From contig NZ_JAHLQG010000012.1 in NCBI RefSeq assembly GCF_018919065.1, positions 120,502 through 184,501 on the forward strand: a stretch of DNA of 64,000 bases. Direction: 5' to 3'. Numbering within the stretch: the stretch's first letter is position 1; every line of letters begins with the position of its first letter. This document shows positions 27,165 through 36,317 of this stretch, piece by piece. The stretch is from Blautia sp. MSJ-9 (lineage in GTDB: Bacteria > Bacillota > Clostridia > Lachnospirales > Lachnospiraceae). Both the position numbers and the translations under genes were made by a program. The notes beneath the pieces are model-generated. The model saw nothing but the letters and a program-made list of their open reading frames with translations. It was not told the DNA's origin and ran no database searches.

Positions 27165-28925
27165 GTGAAGAAAAAAAATCTTGCGCCTCTTATCGTTTTT
27201 TTACTGGGCATGTGCCTTGTTGGTTTCATTGTATACAAAACAGACACTCACGAAAAATGGCAGAGACGCACAACTGCACAATTAAATGTATCAACCTACG
27301 GCGAACGTATTAAAAATGAAATTACAAATGGAATTGCGATCACAGATGCTCTGAAGCAGGTTCTGATCAGTGAAAATGGAGAGATCAATCAATTTAATAC
27401 GATCGCAGAAAATCTTATATCTGATTCTATTGAAAGTGTACAGCTTGCTCCGGATGGTGTTGTAACAGATATTTATCCTACTGAAGGAAATGAGGCAGGT
27501 AAAATTGATCTGCTCCATGATAAAGACCGTGGCAGAATTTCCTGCTACGCCAGAGACAACCACACCATCATTACACAGGGACCCTTTGAATTGAAACAGG
27601 GCGGTTATGGAATTGCTGTCCGCAATCCGGTCTACCTGAATGATGAGAACGGACAGGAGTATTTCTGGGGATTTACCATTGTTATCCTGCGCGTTCCTGA
27701 TATTTTTTCAGATTCGATCCATGCACTTTCAGGTTTTGGATATGAATACAGACTTTCAAAAACAGAAACTCCCTGGAGTGACACTTATAAAATCGTTTAC
27801 CAGTCAGATGGACAGATGACGCAGCCGGTTTCTTATGATTTTACCATAGGAAAAGAAAACTGGACATTTGAAGTAACTCCTGAAAGCGGGTGGAGAAACA
27901 ATACATTAATCATAACAGTCAGTACGATTTTTACCGCTATCACCTTACTTCTGTCGGGACTTACCCGGGTATGGCTGGTATCAAAAGAAAACAAAAATAA
28001 ATTTCAGATACTGGCACGCACAGATTCTCTTACAGGTATTTACAACCGCTATGGATTTGACGAATCAGCAGAAAAGATGATGGATAAAAACCCGAAAGCA
28101 CATTTTGTGGCTGCACTCCTTGATATTGATGATTTTAAGTTTATTAATGATATCTATGGTCACGCTTATGGAGATAAAGCATTAAAGAGTCTGGCAGACA
28201 GCATGAAAACATTTTTCCCATCTGATGCATTACTGGGAAGAAACGGTGGGGATGAGTTCTGTATCCTTTTACAAAATTATACCTGTGAAGATGCAAAAGA
28301 ACTGTTGCAGCAATTTACCGGGCTTCCAAAGACATTCTCATACAAGGGAAAAGAACAGTCATTTAACATTTCTCTGGGATATGCGGAATATCCCACATTT
28401 GCAGCCAGCCGTTCACAGCTCATCCGCTGTGCAGATGCAGCCCTTTATGCAATAAAGCTTCATGGAAAAAACGGATGTATGGCTTACAGAGAGGGTCTTC
28501 AGTCAGGAATCCGTAAACAACTGGGATTCGCATTTAAGGATGTCTCTGAACATCTTCCGGGTGCATTTATCATATACAGAGCGGACAAAGACGATGACGA
28601 ACTCTTTTATGCAAACCATGAGTTCCTTCATATGACCGGATATAAAGATATGGACGAGCTCTTCAGACTCACCAATAAGCGCTTCCGCAGCCTGATTCGG
28701 GAAGATGAGCAGAAACAGATAGAATCCAGTATCTGGGAACAAATTGATAGTGGTAATGAAAATGACTATATTCACTTTCACCTTCGAAAAGCTGACGGCT
28801 CCTATCTTTCTGTCCTCGATCACGGAAGAATCGTAGAAAGCCAGCAATACGGAAGGGTGTTCTATGTATTGTTCATGGACTGGGAGGACATGCATATTCA
28901 TTACAGTGATAAATTTTCCGGATAA
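27165..28925 (+). CDS. membrane CHASE-GGDEF-PAS signalling protein (diguanylate cyclase)
   Basis: A 586-residue protein. An N-terminal membrane helix (about 8-25) and a second near 245-270 bracket an extracellular CHASE-type sensor domain. The GGDEF domain (about 280-445) keeps the active-site RNGGDEF motif and the DIDDFKFINDIYGHAYGDKAL substrate segment, so it should make cyclic di-GMP. A PAS-like domain occupies about 460-580. The start is GTG with GAGG 8 bases upstream. No obvious effector gene is adjacent; c-di-GMP often controls EPS and motility, but a link to this EPS locus is speculation. Confidence 0.88.
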   Translation: MKKKNLAPLIVFLLGMCLVGFIVYKTDTHEKWQRRTTAQLNVSTYGERIKNEITNGIAITDALKQVLISENGEINQFNTIAENLISDSIESVQLAPDGVVTDIYPTEGNEAGKIDLLHDKDRGRISCYARDNHTIITQGPFELKQGGYGIAVRNPVYLNDENGQEYFWGFTIVILRVPDIFSDSIHALSGFGYEYRLSKTETPWSDTYKIVYQSDGQMTQPVSYDFTIGKENWTFEVTPESGWRNNTLIITVSTIFTAITLLLSGLTRVWLVSKENKNKFQILARTDSLTGIYNRYGFDESAEKMMDKNPKAHFVAALLDIDDFKFINDIYGHAYGDKALKSLADSMKTFFPSDALLGRNGGDEFCILLQNYTCEDAKELLQQFTGLPKTFSYKGKEQSFNISLGYAEYPTFAASRSQLIRCADAALYAIKLHGKNGCMAYREGLQSGIRKQLGFAFKDVSEHLPGAFIIYRADKDDDELFYANHEFLHMTGYKDMDELFRLTNKRFRSLIREDEQKQIESSIWEQIDSGNENDYIHFHLRKADGSYLSVLDHGRIVESQQYGRVFYVLFMDWEDMHIHYSDKFSG

Positions 28926-28969
28926 TAACAGACATACGACTGTTTTTCACGAAAAAGCTTATTTTTCAA

Positions 28970-29881
28970 CTATAATGGAATACTTTCTGCAAGACATAAT
29001 CGCCCCCATCCCACTTCTTCATTAGGATACTCCTCGTACCCCGGTAATGGTCTGGCGCCTTTTCGGAGATAGGCTTTTACTTTTTCCCCATAGAGGTAGG
29101 GATCGTTTCCATTTACAATCCCCCATTGCATTAACAATGCTGCGGCTCCGCTGACAAAGGGTGCTGCAAAGGAAGTCCCTGTTACTGTTCTGTAACCGCC
29201 ACCGGGTACGGGAGCAACTATGTTTACTCCGGGTGCCACCAGATCCGGTTTCAGATAAGGCAGCATCCTGCTGCCCCTTCCGGAAAAGTCCGCATAGGAG
29301 TTAACCAACGAATCATATGCCCCAACTGCAATAATCCGCCGGGCAGTAGCAGGTATTGTCAAAGTTCCATATGCCCTTGGTTCATAAAACCCAGTCCCTC
29401 TGTTCAGAGTATTTCCACCTGGCAGCCACAGGTAATATTCTCCTCCCTTGACCTTTTTTCCACTTAAGATGATTTTCCAGTCTCCACTGTCCACATAAGT
29501 TTCCCCTGGAAGGAAATCTATGTAGATTTCCTGCGTCAAATGATAGGGTCCAGGTTTGCCATAATAGATTAAAAGTTCTGTATTTCCCAGTCTGTACCTC
29601 TGAGGACCAAGCTTTTCATCTAAAGGGCCGATCCGGTTTCCAGATGGATTTTCAATATAAATGCTCATCTCATCCTCATAGGATTTCCAGAGCTGCACAT
29701 TTAATGTTGGTTCCCTGCTGCTCACAGACAATTCTATTTGTCTGGTCTGTCCCTGTTTCAGGGTCCCTCCCTCATGCAGAGGCTGATTGCCATTGTTTCC
29801 TGTACCTGTACAGATGACCAGACGTCCCGTAGAAGAAACCATATCTATATATGTTTCAAGAAGGGAATCTCCCTTGTGTGA
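28970..29881 (-). pseudogene. S8 (subtilisin-like, Csp-type) peptidase, 5' end missing
   Basis: The remaining 300 residues include the oxyanion Asn (GTGNNGN), the inserted jelly-roll region typical of Csp-type clostridial subtilases (about 25-135) and the catalytic Ser224 in GTSFAAPFVSGAAALLM. The catalytic Asp and His segments, which should lie upstream, are absent. Subtilase-like coding (SHKGDSLLETYIDM) can be read back to 29881, where an in-frame TGA and unrelated DNA begin. The recombinase module starts about 60 bases further on, so the gene was cut by insertion. I could not find the missing half in the window. The internal ATG at 29842 is unlikely to make an active enzyme. Confidence 0.8.
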
Positions 29882-29939
29882 TCATTATAACTAAGGGAAA
29901 GTTACTTTAAAAAATTTGTAGCCGTCACACTGCCCTTTT

Positions 29940-31514
29940 CTACATTGGATAAGGTGACTGATACTTAAATACAATATCAATACTCTTATCCCCATTCACA
30001 ATAATCTTATCAATTAACTCTATCACTATTTCTCTAGTCAATTCGGACAACTTTCCATACTTGACAAATTTCTCTATCCAGTTCTCATAGGATTCTTCTG
30101 TTTCTCCAATACTGTCTTTCTCCTGTTCGATCAGCTGAATTTTCTCTTTGATATCTTTATCCTGCTTTTCATATTCTGCTTTATAGGAAAGATATTCTTC
30201 TTTATCCAAAACGCCATCTATATAATTCTCATATGTCTTCTTTTTATATTTTTGAATCGTTGTAAGCTCCTTTTGGAGTCGTTCTATCTGCTGATCTGCT
30301 TCTTCGCGATGTCTCTCTACCTCCTTTCTTCTGTCTGCAGCCTTTAATATTTCATCCTTATCACTTTCTTTCAGTGCCAACGCAGCCTGTCTTTGAATTT
30401 CATTAATCACAATAGAATCCAGTGCCTCTTTCTTAATAAAATGAGAAAAACAAACTGTGTTCCCTTTTCTATGATAAGCACCGCAGTCATAACCATCTCT
30501 GCAAGTAACTCGCTGAAGATTATACCCGCAATCTCCGCAGACAAGAATACCCGCATATGGATTCACCTTTCTCACTTCACTGTGAAATCCAGGTGTTCGT
30601 GATCTTTTCTTCATATTTTCCTGCACCTGTTCAAAAATATCCTTACTAATAATTGCCTCATGCATTCCCTCAACGATATATTGTTGTTCTGCTGGAATAG
30701 AACGATATTTCTTTACTTTATATGATATTTTTTCCGTCTTATGCTGTACCATAGCCCCTGTATAAACTCTATTTCGCAAAATTTGATCAATTGTAGGATA
30801 TGCCCAGCCTTTCCTGCCAGGTTTTTGCAATGCATTCATATATTTCAATCCTTGCGCTTTCCTTTTATACTCCAACGGTGTCATAACGCCATCCTGATTC
30901 AGTTTTTTCGCAATACTGTCTCTGGAATATCCTTCCAAATTCATATAAAAGATTCTGCGAACTACCTTGGCGGCTTCTTCATCTATAAGAAAATGATGTT
31001 TATCTGCTGGATCTTTTATATAACCGTATGGTGCAAAACCAGACATAAACATTCCCTGTTTCTTTTGTGCAGAGAGCGCACCTCTAATCTTTTTGGATAT
31101 ATCGCGGCTATACATATCATTGAACAGAGTTTTAAACTGTGCCAGTTCTTCATTGCTGTGCTGAACCGAATCTACTCCATCTAAAATTGCTATATATCGA
31201 ATTCCCAACGATGGAAATACCCTCTCCATATAATTACTTGTCTCAATATGTTCACGTCCAAGACGAGAAATGTCTTTCGTAATCACTCCCTGAATTTTTC
31301 CTTTGTAAATATCTTCCATCATCCGCTGAAATTCCGGCCTGTTTGCAAAATAAAGGCCTGAATAACCATCATCAATATAAATATCTGTAATTTCCAAATC
31401 ATTAGATTTAGTTACATACTCCCGGATGATTTTCATCTGATTTTCGATACTTTCACTGATTTTATTTTCCCCATCATCCTTTGACAGACGACAGTATGCA
31501 GCCATCTTATACAT
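29940..31514 (-). CDS. large serine recombinase 1
   Basis: A 524-residue large serine recombinase: resolvase catalytic domain (Ser in CRLSKDD near residue 10, TKDISRLGREH), recombinase domain (about 160-290), zinc-ribbon CGDCGYN ... CGAYHRKGNTVC and a coiled coil (about 390-470). Members integrate and excise mobile elements. Its 3' end lies about 60 bases from the broken S8 gene, the usual place for an integrase next to an attachment site. It follows the recombinase at 31529-33100 after 14 bases, so the two are co-expressed and may act as a pair. Confidence 0.93.
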   Translation of the reverse strand: MYKMAAYCRLSKDDGENKISESIENQMKIIREYVTKSNDLEITDIYIDDGYSGLYFANRPEFQRMMEDIYKGKIQGVITKDISRLGREHIETSNYMERVFPSLGIRYIAILDGVDSVQHSNEELAQFKTLFNDMYSRDISKKIRGALSAQKKQGMFMSGFAPYGYIKDPADKHHFLIDEEAAKVVRRIFYMNLEGYSRDSIAKKLNQDGVMTPLEYKRKAQGLKYMNALQKPGRKGWAYPTIDQILRNRVYTGAMVQHKTEKISYKVKKYRSIPAEQQYIVEGMHEAIISKDIFEQVQENMKKRSRTPGFHSEVRKVNPYAGILVCGDCGYNLQRVTCRDGYDCGAYHRKGNTVCFSHFIKKEALDSIVINEIQRQAALALKESDKDEILKAADRRKEVERHREEADQQIERLQKELTTIQKYKKKTYENYIDGVLDKEEYLSYKAEYEKQDKDIKEKIQLIEQEKDSIGETEESYENWIEKFVKYGKLSELTREIVIELIDKIIVNGDKSIDIVFKYQSPYPM

Positions 31515-31528
31515 TACATTCCCCCATT

Positions 31529-33100
31529 CTATACCATTGGATCTGACAGATGTTCTTCCGAAGCAAACTTAAAATGAATGTCTATTTTCTGATCTGGATA
31601 AACATAAATTTTATCAATTAATTCCATAAGCACATCTCTAGTCAATTGTTTTACCGTCAATTTCTTCCGATTAAAATTATTCAGCCATGTTTTCGTCTTA
31701 TTCACAGTCTCCTGTCGACTCTGCTCTTCATGTTTTAATTCGGTCAATTCGCTTTGATATTGCTGGATTTCATTTTCATACATTTGTTTTAATTCCAGAA
31801 ATTCTTCCTTTGATAGAACTTCATCCATAAACTTTTCATATGTCTGTTTTCGGTATTCTGTATTTCGGTCTATTTTTGCCTGCAACCGGGCAACTTTACT
31901 GTCCAATTCCGGCTTTATTTTTTCAATCTGATTTTCTAACTTTTTAAAATCCATCCTCATTTGTTTCAGTTGTTGATTAATCGCAAATACAACCAATTCA
32001 TCCAACTTTTCAAATGCAATATAATTCACTTCACAATAATTCTTCCCCATCATCTGATGAAATCCACACATATATCCAGTAAACCTATCTTGCGATGTCA
32101 AATAACGTTTGCGCATAGCTGTTTTACATTTTCCACAAAATAGCAATCCTGCATATTTATGTGGTTCTTTACTTTTGTCAAAATATGGAACCCGTCGTCC
32201 TTGTCTGAGTTGCTGAACCAAATCAAACTCCTCTTTTGAAATAATTGCCTCATGTGCGTCTGGTACCAATTCCATTTCCTCCAATGGAATTGACCTTTTA
32301 TATTTCAATTTATAGGATGGTTTCTCAATCTTCTTCATCACAACCGCCCCAGTATATAGCGGATTTTTCAAAATTTTCCCTACAGTAGCCCGTGTCCATA
32401 ATCCTTTTCCTACATCCCAAGGATAATTATTCTTTAGAACTTCTTTTTTATATTTTGCAGGACAAGGAATCTGATCTTCATTTAAGGTACGACAGATAAT
32501 TCCACACCCAAATCCATATTTATACATGTTATATATTCTTTTAACCACCCCGGCAGCATAGGGATCTACTTCCAAATGGTTATAAACCGTCTCGCTCTTT
32601 ATATAACCAAACGGGGGCTGTTTCGGCGTATATTCGCCCATACGCCGTTGAGCCTGTACTGTAGTTTTTATCTTATTTGATATATCTCTCAGATACATAT
32701 CATTTAACAAAGTCTTGATTTCCAGCAATTCATCATAAGTACTGACAATTGAATCATAACTGTCTAAAAGAGAAACTACTCTAATCTGTTTTTCAGGGAA
32801 ATATTTACCCAGATAGTAATTCGTATCAATGTGTTCTCTTCCAAGTCTTGATATATCCTTGAAAATCACCATATTGATATTCCCCAATTCAATGTCTGCA
32901 ATCATTCTTCTGAATTCTGGCCTGTCAAAATTACTTCCGGAAAATCCATCATCTGCATAAACTTTTACTTCTGTAACATCATTCTGTTCTGCAATATAAT
33001 CCTGTGCCATCTGAATTTGAGAGTGAATACTGTTACTGTATTCACCCTCTTTATTTTGCTCTTCAACAGAAACACGGCAATAAATTCCTACCTGATACAT
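31529..33100 (-). CDS. large serine recombinase 2
   Basis: A 523-residue paralogue of the recombinase at 29940-31514. Catalytic serine in YCRVSVEEQ, FKDISRLGREHID, recombinase domain, zinc ribbon CGKCKTAM ... CGFHQMMGKNYC and a long coiled coil (about 385-475). Preceded by a TnpW-like gene, a layout seen in Tn4451-type and related clostridial elements. The last 235 bases of the gene recur at 42.8-43.05 kb as a fragment. Confidence 0.93.
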   Translation of the reverse strand: MYQVGIYCRVSVEEQNKEGEYSNSIHSQIQMAQDYIAEQNDVTEVKVYADDGFSGSNFDRPEFRRMIADIELGNINMVIFKDISRLGREHIDTNYYLGKYFPEKQIRVVSLLDSYDSIVSTYDELLEIKTLLNDMYLRDISNKIKTTVQAQRRMGEYTPKQPPFGYIKSETVYNHLEVDPYAAGVVKRIYNMYKYGFGCGIICRTLNEDQIPCPAKYKKEVLKNNYPWDVGKGLWTRATVGKILKNPLYTGAVVMKKIEKPSYKLKYKRSIPLEEMELVPDAHEAIISKEEFDLVQQLRQGRRVPYFDKSKEPHKYAGLLFCGKCKTAMRKRYLTSQDRFTGYMCGFHQMMGKNYCEVNYIAFEKLDELVVFAINQQLKQMRMDFKKLENQIEKIKPELDSKVARLQAKIDRNTEYRKQTYEKFMDEVLSKEEFLELKQMYENEIQQYQSELTELKHEEQSRQETVNKTKTWLNNFNRKKLTVKQLTRDVLMELIDKIYVYPDQKIDIHFKFASEEHLSDPMV

Positions 33101-33176
33101 CCTATCCCTCTTTTCATTGGTCTTGCATAGTCATTGTCTTTAATTGTCTTTATCTTACAATAAAAGTATCAGAAAA

Positions 33177-33350
33177 TCAACCTACAATTTTTCGTTCCGC
33201 CAAATTCTGAATACACTGAGACAAAGTCTTTTCTCCATTAAAATGCACCCGTACCTGATATCCTGCATGTTCATAGCTTACCGTTTCTTTTTGAATTTCC
33301 TTTTCTGTTTCCAGAATTTCTACATCTGATGAACTAAATAGCGCATTCAT
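33177..33350 (-). CDS. TnpW-like small transposon protein
   Basis: A 57-codon gene reading MNALFSSSD... with a C-terminal half VRVHFNGEKTLSQCIQNLAERKI that resembles TnpW-type proteins of mobilizable transposons. An excellent ribosome binding site (GAAGGAGG, 8 bases before ATG) supports translation. It lies 76 bases upstream of recombinase 2 in the same direction. Role unknown; the family is found beside large serine recombinases. Confidence 0.7.
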   Translation of the reverse strand: MNALFSSSDVEILETEKEIQKETVSYEHAGYQVRVHFNGEKTLSQCIQNLAERKIVG

Positions 33351-33526
33351 GCCTTATGCCTCCTTCAGCATACAGGCTTCTCTACATCCTATGCCGGCAG
33401 GATTGTACAAAAGTTCTGTATGAATTGAATTCAGCTTTCGAAAGCCTAACTACATTCTAAATTTTTATTGTATAAATCACATTGAATTAAAATTGATAGC
33501 AGATTGAAAGATATCATAGACAAAAA

Positions 33527-33563
33527 TTCCCTTGGCACTCCTTAATGGATAATGCCAAGGGAA
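33527..33563 (-). terminator. terminator downstream of the DUF5677 gene
   Basis: TTCCCTTGGCA (33527-33537) pairs perfectly with TGCCAAGGGAA (33553-33563); on the minus strand TTTTT follows. The rest of 33351-33723 shows no gene. Confidence 0.75.
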
Positions 33564-33723
33564 TAAAACGAAAGGATTATTGACACTCTCGAAGTGAGTA
33601 CAGGAATGCCTTATTCTAAGTGAACATTTCAAACACATTCCCTTCGTTAACATTTGATTGTATTCAATTATATCAAAAAATGATGCAGCCATCCAATCAC
33701 AGCCACACCATTTCACAGTCGAT

Positions 33724-34593
33724 TTACCGTTCATTTTCACATTTATCATATAAACTCATACAACTATTAAATTTCAAAAGAATTCTATTAAAATCCTTTT
33801 TTGAATAGGCTCCTTTTCCATAAGAAGTCGTTTCAAATAATTGACTTTCTCTGTCTTTTACCCGTTTGCAAATACTATCAAAAGCAAAATACAGACTCAT
33901 TTGTGAACATTGAAAAACCTTAAACCAACCTTCTTTATTTGATTTTCCTAAATCAAATATGAATATCTTATCTTTTGGGTATCCCTCGACAATTTGTTTT
34001 CTATATAATTTTGTTGTACTAATGTCTGAATGCTCAAATTTGCTGCCTTCATTATATAAGGTAATATACATTCCAAATAAAATCGGATCTTGTTTTGCCA
34101 ATCCTGCGATACTTTTTGGACTTTCTGCAAGATTCTCTCTTTTTAATATTTCGCGAATTTCCCTACTACTTCTGTTTAATTTGGTAATTATTTCTGGGTC
34201 TTTAAATCTATCATCTAATGTATCGCCAAAATCATGTATCATTTTTTTCAGATTCTGATTTGACCTGAGTTGGTTTATATCTGGTTGATAGAAAAATTCT
34301 TTGAGTCTTGTGTTGTCCCCTTCTTCGGCTTCACATAAATACTTTATCCATAAAGCATTATTAAACTGACTTCTTGCCAAGAGGTAAGCTTCTTGTTCCA
34401 TCCCATTTTCTAAAAGTAAAATGCAGCTATCACACAAGTTCACCTGTTTAGCCATCAACGAAAGTACTTCTCTATACCAAGAATACTCATCAATCAAAAT
34501 GATAGGCTGACCCTCTTTAATTACATATTTAGCAATATCTTCTGTGATTTCTTTTAACAAATCCGTCAGTTCTGGCGCATAGCTTCCATTCAT
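33724..34593 (-). CDS. DUF5677-domain protein
   Basis: A 289-residue, mostly helical protein with the DUF5677 pattern (LLARSQFNNALWIKYL, then YITLYNEGSKFEHSD). Function is unknown; members often occur in mobile elements and near defence genes. I set the start at ATG 34593 because AGGAGG lies 9 bases upstream; the longer frame starts at a GTG that is part of that ribosome binding site. Terminators precede and follow it, so it is a single-gene unit. Confidence 0.75.
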   Translation of the reverse strand: MNGSYAPELTDLLKEITEDIAKYVIKEGQPIILIDEYSWYREVLSLMAKQVNLCDSCILLLENGMEQEAYLLARSQFNNALWIKYLCEAEEGDNTRLKEFFYQPDINQLRSNQNLKKMIHDFGDTLDDRFKDPEIITKLNRSSREIREILKRENLAESPKSIAGLAKQDPILFGMYITLYNEGSKFEHSDISTTKLYRKQIVEGYPKDKIFIFDLGKSNKEGWFKVFQCSQMSLYFAFDSICKRVKDRESQLFETTSYGKGAYSKKDFNRILLKFNSCMSLYDKCENER

Positions 34594-34646
34594 ACCTGTA
34601 TACCTCCTCACTTAACTGTTGCCACCGATACCTTATACATTATATC

Positions 34647-34686
34647 AAAAATGGTGTGGCTTTCCAATTTCAGCTACACCATTTTT
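34647..34686 (-). terminator. terminator of the 34700-35008 gene
   Basis: AAAAATGGTGTGGCT and AGCTACACCATTTTT form a 15-bp stem with a 10-base loop and T-runs on both strands, 14 bases past the gene stop. Confidence 0.75.
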
Positions 34687-34699
34687 GATAATCAACTTA

Positions 34700-35008
34700 C
34701 TATTCATTTTCTCTTTCCGTAAAAAATATCCCGTAATCGAACATTTTCATGCTCTGATATTTGCCTATGCTCAAAAGGTTCGATATTATGATCTCCATGT
34801 CCTTATCTTCTGTATCCGGCTTTCCAAGTCTCCTGCATACCCTTTCATAGGCTTCAAGCATTTGCGAATATAGCTTTTCACAGTATTCCCCTCCTGTAAA
34901 TTCATCTTTCACCAAACTGCTTTCTGCAACTAAGTGCTCTTCAAGATTGTAGCTTCCATTCATCAGATCATAGATTTTTGTTTTGAACTCCTCATCCTTT
35001 ACACTCAT
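34700..35008 (-). CDS. small hypothetical protein (102 aa)
   Basis: An acidic, helical protein (LEEHLVAESSLVKDEF, YCEKLYSQMLEAYERVCRRLGKP). It resembles the small DUF6809-like proteins of Lachnospiraceae mobile elements, but I am not certain. It lies between an XRE regulator (35094-35414) and the DUF5677 gene, all leftward. No catalytic motif is visible. Confidence 0.55.
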   Translation of the reverse strand: MSVKDEEFKTKIYDLMNGSYNLEEHLVAESSLVKDEFTGGEYCEKLYSQMLEAYERVCRRLGKPDTEDKDMEIIISNLLSIGKYQSMKMFDYGIFFTERENE

Positions 35009-35093
35009 TGTGTATCCTCACTGCTTTCTTCTACCGTAGAAAGTGTATAGAAAAAGGGAAAACAATCAATCAGATACAATTGAACTGCTTTCC

Positions 35094-35414
35094 CTATTTC
35101 TTCAATGATCTCACAAAATTCATTAAGATTCTCCGCTCATCAGCATTTAGGTTATCCCATGTTTCCAATATCTCTTCCTGCTCATCTGTCAGATCTGGCC
35201 TCATGCCATCACCTGCAAAAAACTGTGCGAGTGAAATTCCGAATGCATCACAGATTCTTTCCAAAGTGGGTATCGTTGGAATGCTTTCCTTCTTAATTAT
35301 ATTACCTAAAGCAGTCTGTGACATATCAGTAAGCTGTGCGAGTCGGTACTTGGAAACCTTATGCTTACTGCATAATTCTTTTACCCTTTTAGGTATATAG
35401 TCCTCTGTACGCAA
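35094..35414 (-). CDS. XRE-family HTH regulator
   Basis: A 106-residue Cro/CI-type protein: helix-turn-helix at about 18-45 (SKYRLAQLTDMSQTALGNIIK) and a short C-terminal helix (ERRILMNFVRSLKK). Probably represses the genes around it; a second, unrelated XRE gene is transcribed away from it at 35803. The ATG frame is convincing. Confidence 0.85.
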   Translation of the reverse strand: MRTEDYIPKRVKELCSKHKVSKYRLAQLTDMSQTALGNIIKKESIPTIPTLERICDAFGISLAQFFAGDGMRPDLTDEQEEILETWDNLNADERRILMNFVRSLKK

Positions 35415-35802
35415 GTAAATTACACCTCTCTTCTGCTCTACGATAAATTTATTTTAACCGCAAACCAGAATAAATATTAGAGTCATATTTCTTTAGTAAT
35501 TTGCTCCATTGTTCTTTACTATATGGATAAAAAAATATGAACAGCAGCACACCGCAGTTCAATATGTTTTTTTAATATCTTGTTTTTCCTTGTTATCTTC
35601 ACTTTCATGTTGTCAAGTTTCATCATCAGCATAACATCTTTTATGCACCCCAGCAATAAAAATTGTTCGACAAATATCTATATATTTTAATACTCTGTCA
35701 TCCAGCAAATACTCCATTCTGCTTAATTAAATTACATACCTTTTTTATCACTCGCTGATAGATAATTTATTTGTGTAAGAAAAAAAACTAGGAGGTAATA
35801 TT
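35415..35802. other. divergent regulatory gap between two XRE genes
   Basis: 388 bases, A+T-rich, no gene. It must contain promoters for both XRE genes; the right-hand one has AGGAGG 7 bases before ATG 35803. I do not see a single clear operator. Confidence 0.4.
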
Positions 35803-36189
35803 ATGAATGAATCACTTTCGTCTGTAAACCACAGACAGATTGGATACCGCATTAAGGAGGTCAGGGAACAGAACAATTATTCACAGGCACAGCTTGCAGA
35901 GAAAACGGAACTTTCCATCTCTTACATAAGCCATATTGAAAATGCCAAACGCAAAGCAAGCCTTGAATCCATCATCAGGATTGTAAATGCACTTGGAATA
36001 ACAGTCGATGAACTGCTTGCCGGAGTTCAGCTCCACAACCCAACTGCTTATCAGACGGATCTTGATCTGCTGATGTCTGAATGCACAGAAAGCGAGAAAC
36101 GCTTTATTTACGAAATGGTAAAAGCAAGTATCCACAGTATGCATAAAAACGGATGGCATATTTCATCCGGTGGGACCAAGATACTATAG
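35803..36189 (+). CDS. XRE-family HTH regulator of the recombinase operon
   Basis: A 128-residue regulator with a textbook Cro/CI helix-turn-helix (YSQAQLAEKTELSISYISHIENAKRKASLESIIRI, about 27-61) and a C-terminal segment for dimerisation. It lies 128 bases upstream of the five-gene recombinase/ParB-like operon in the same direction and is the likely controller of it. Confidence 0.88.
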   Translation: MNESLSSVNHRQIGYRIKEVREQNNYSQAQLAEKTELSISYISHIENAKRKASLESIIRIVNALGITVDELLAGVQLHNPTAYQTDLDLLMSECTESEKRFIYEMVKASIHSMHKNGWHISSGGTKIL

Positions 36190-36221
36190 CCCACTATTTT
36201 TACACATAAAATTTAGCTTTG

Positions 36222-36261
36222 AAATAGACTATATGGATATACCTATCCGTATAGTCTATTT
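36222..36261 (+). terminator. 18-bp hairpin between the XRE gene and the recombinase operon
   Basis: Arms 36222-36239 and 36244-36261 pair with one G/T wobble and a TACC loop, followed by TACTTTTG. It can terminate the XRE transcript or serve as an operator/attenuator; a TATAAT -10 for the operon lies just downstream, near 36280. Confidence 0.6.
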
Positions 36262-36317
36262 TACTTTTGTATGAAAATTTTATAATGAACCACATCATAA
36301 GAAAAAGGTGGTAAAAC

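Noticed and set aside
29940..33350. CRISPR-like or defence island reading of the recombinase region
   Set aside because: No repeat-spacer array, Cas, restriction or toxin-antitoxin motifs found; the genes are recombinases.
33477..33749. 90-codon minus-strand frame
   Set aside because: Covers a terminator hairpin and has no ribosome binding site.
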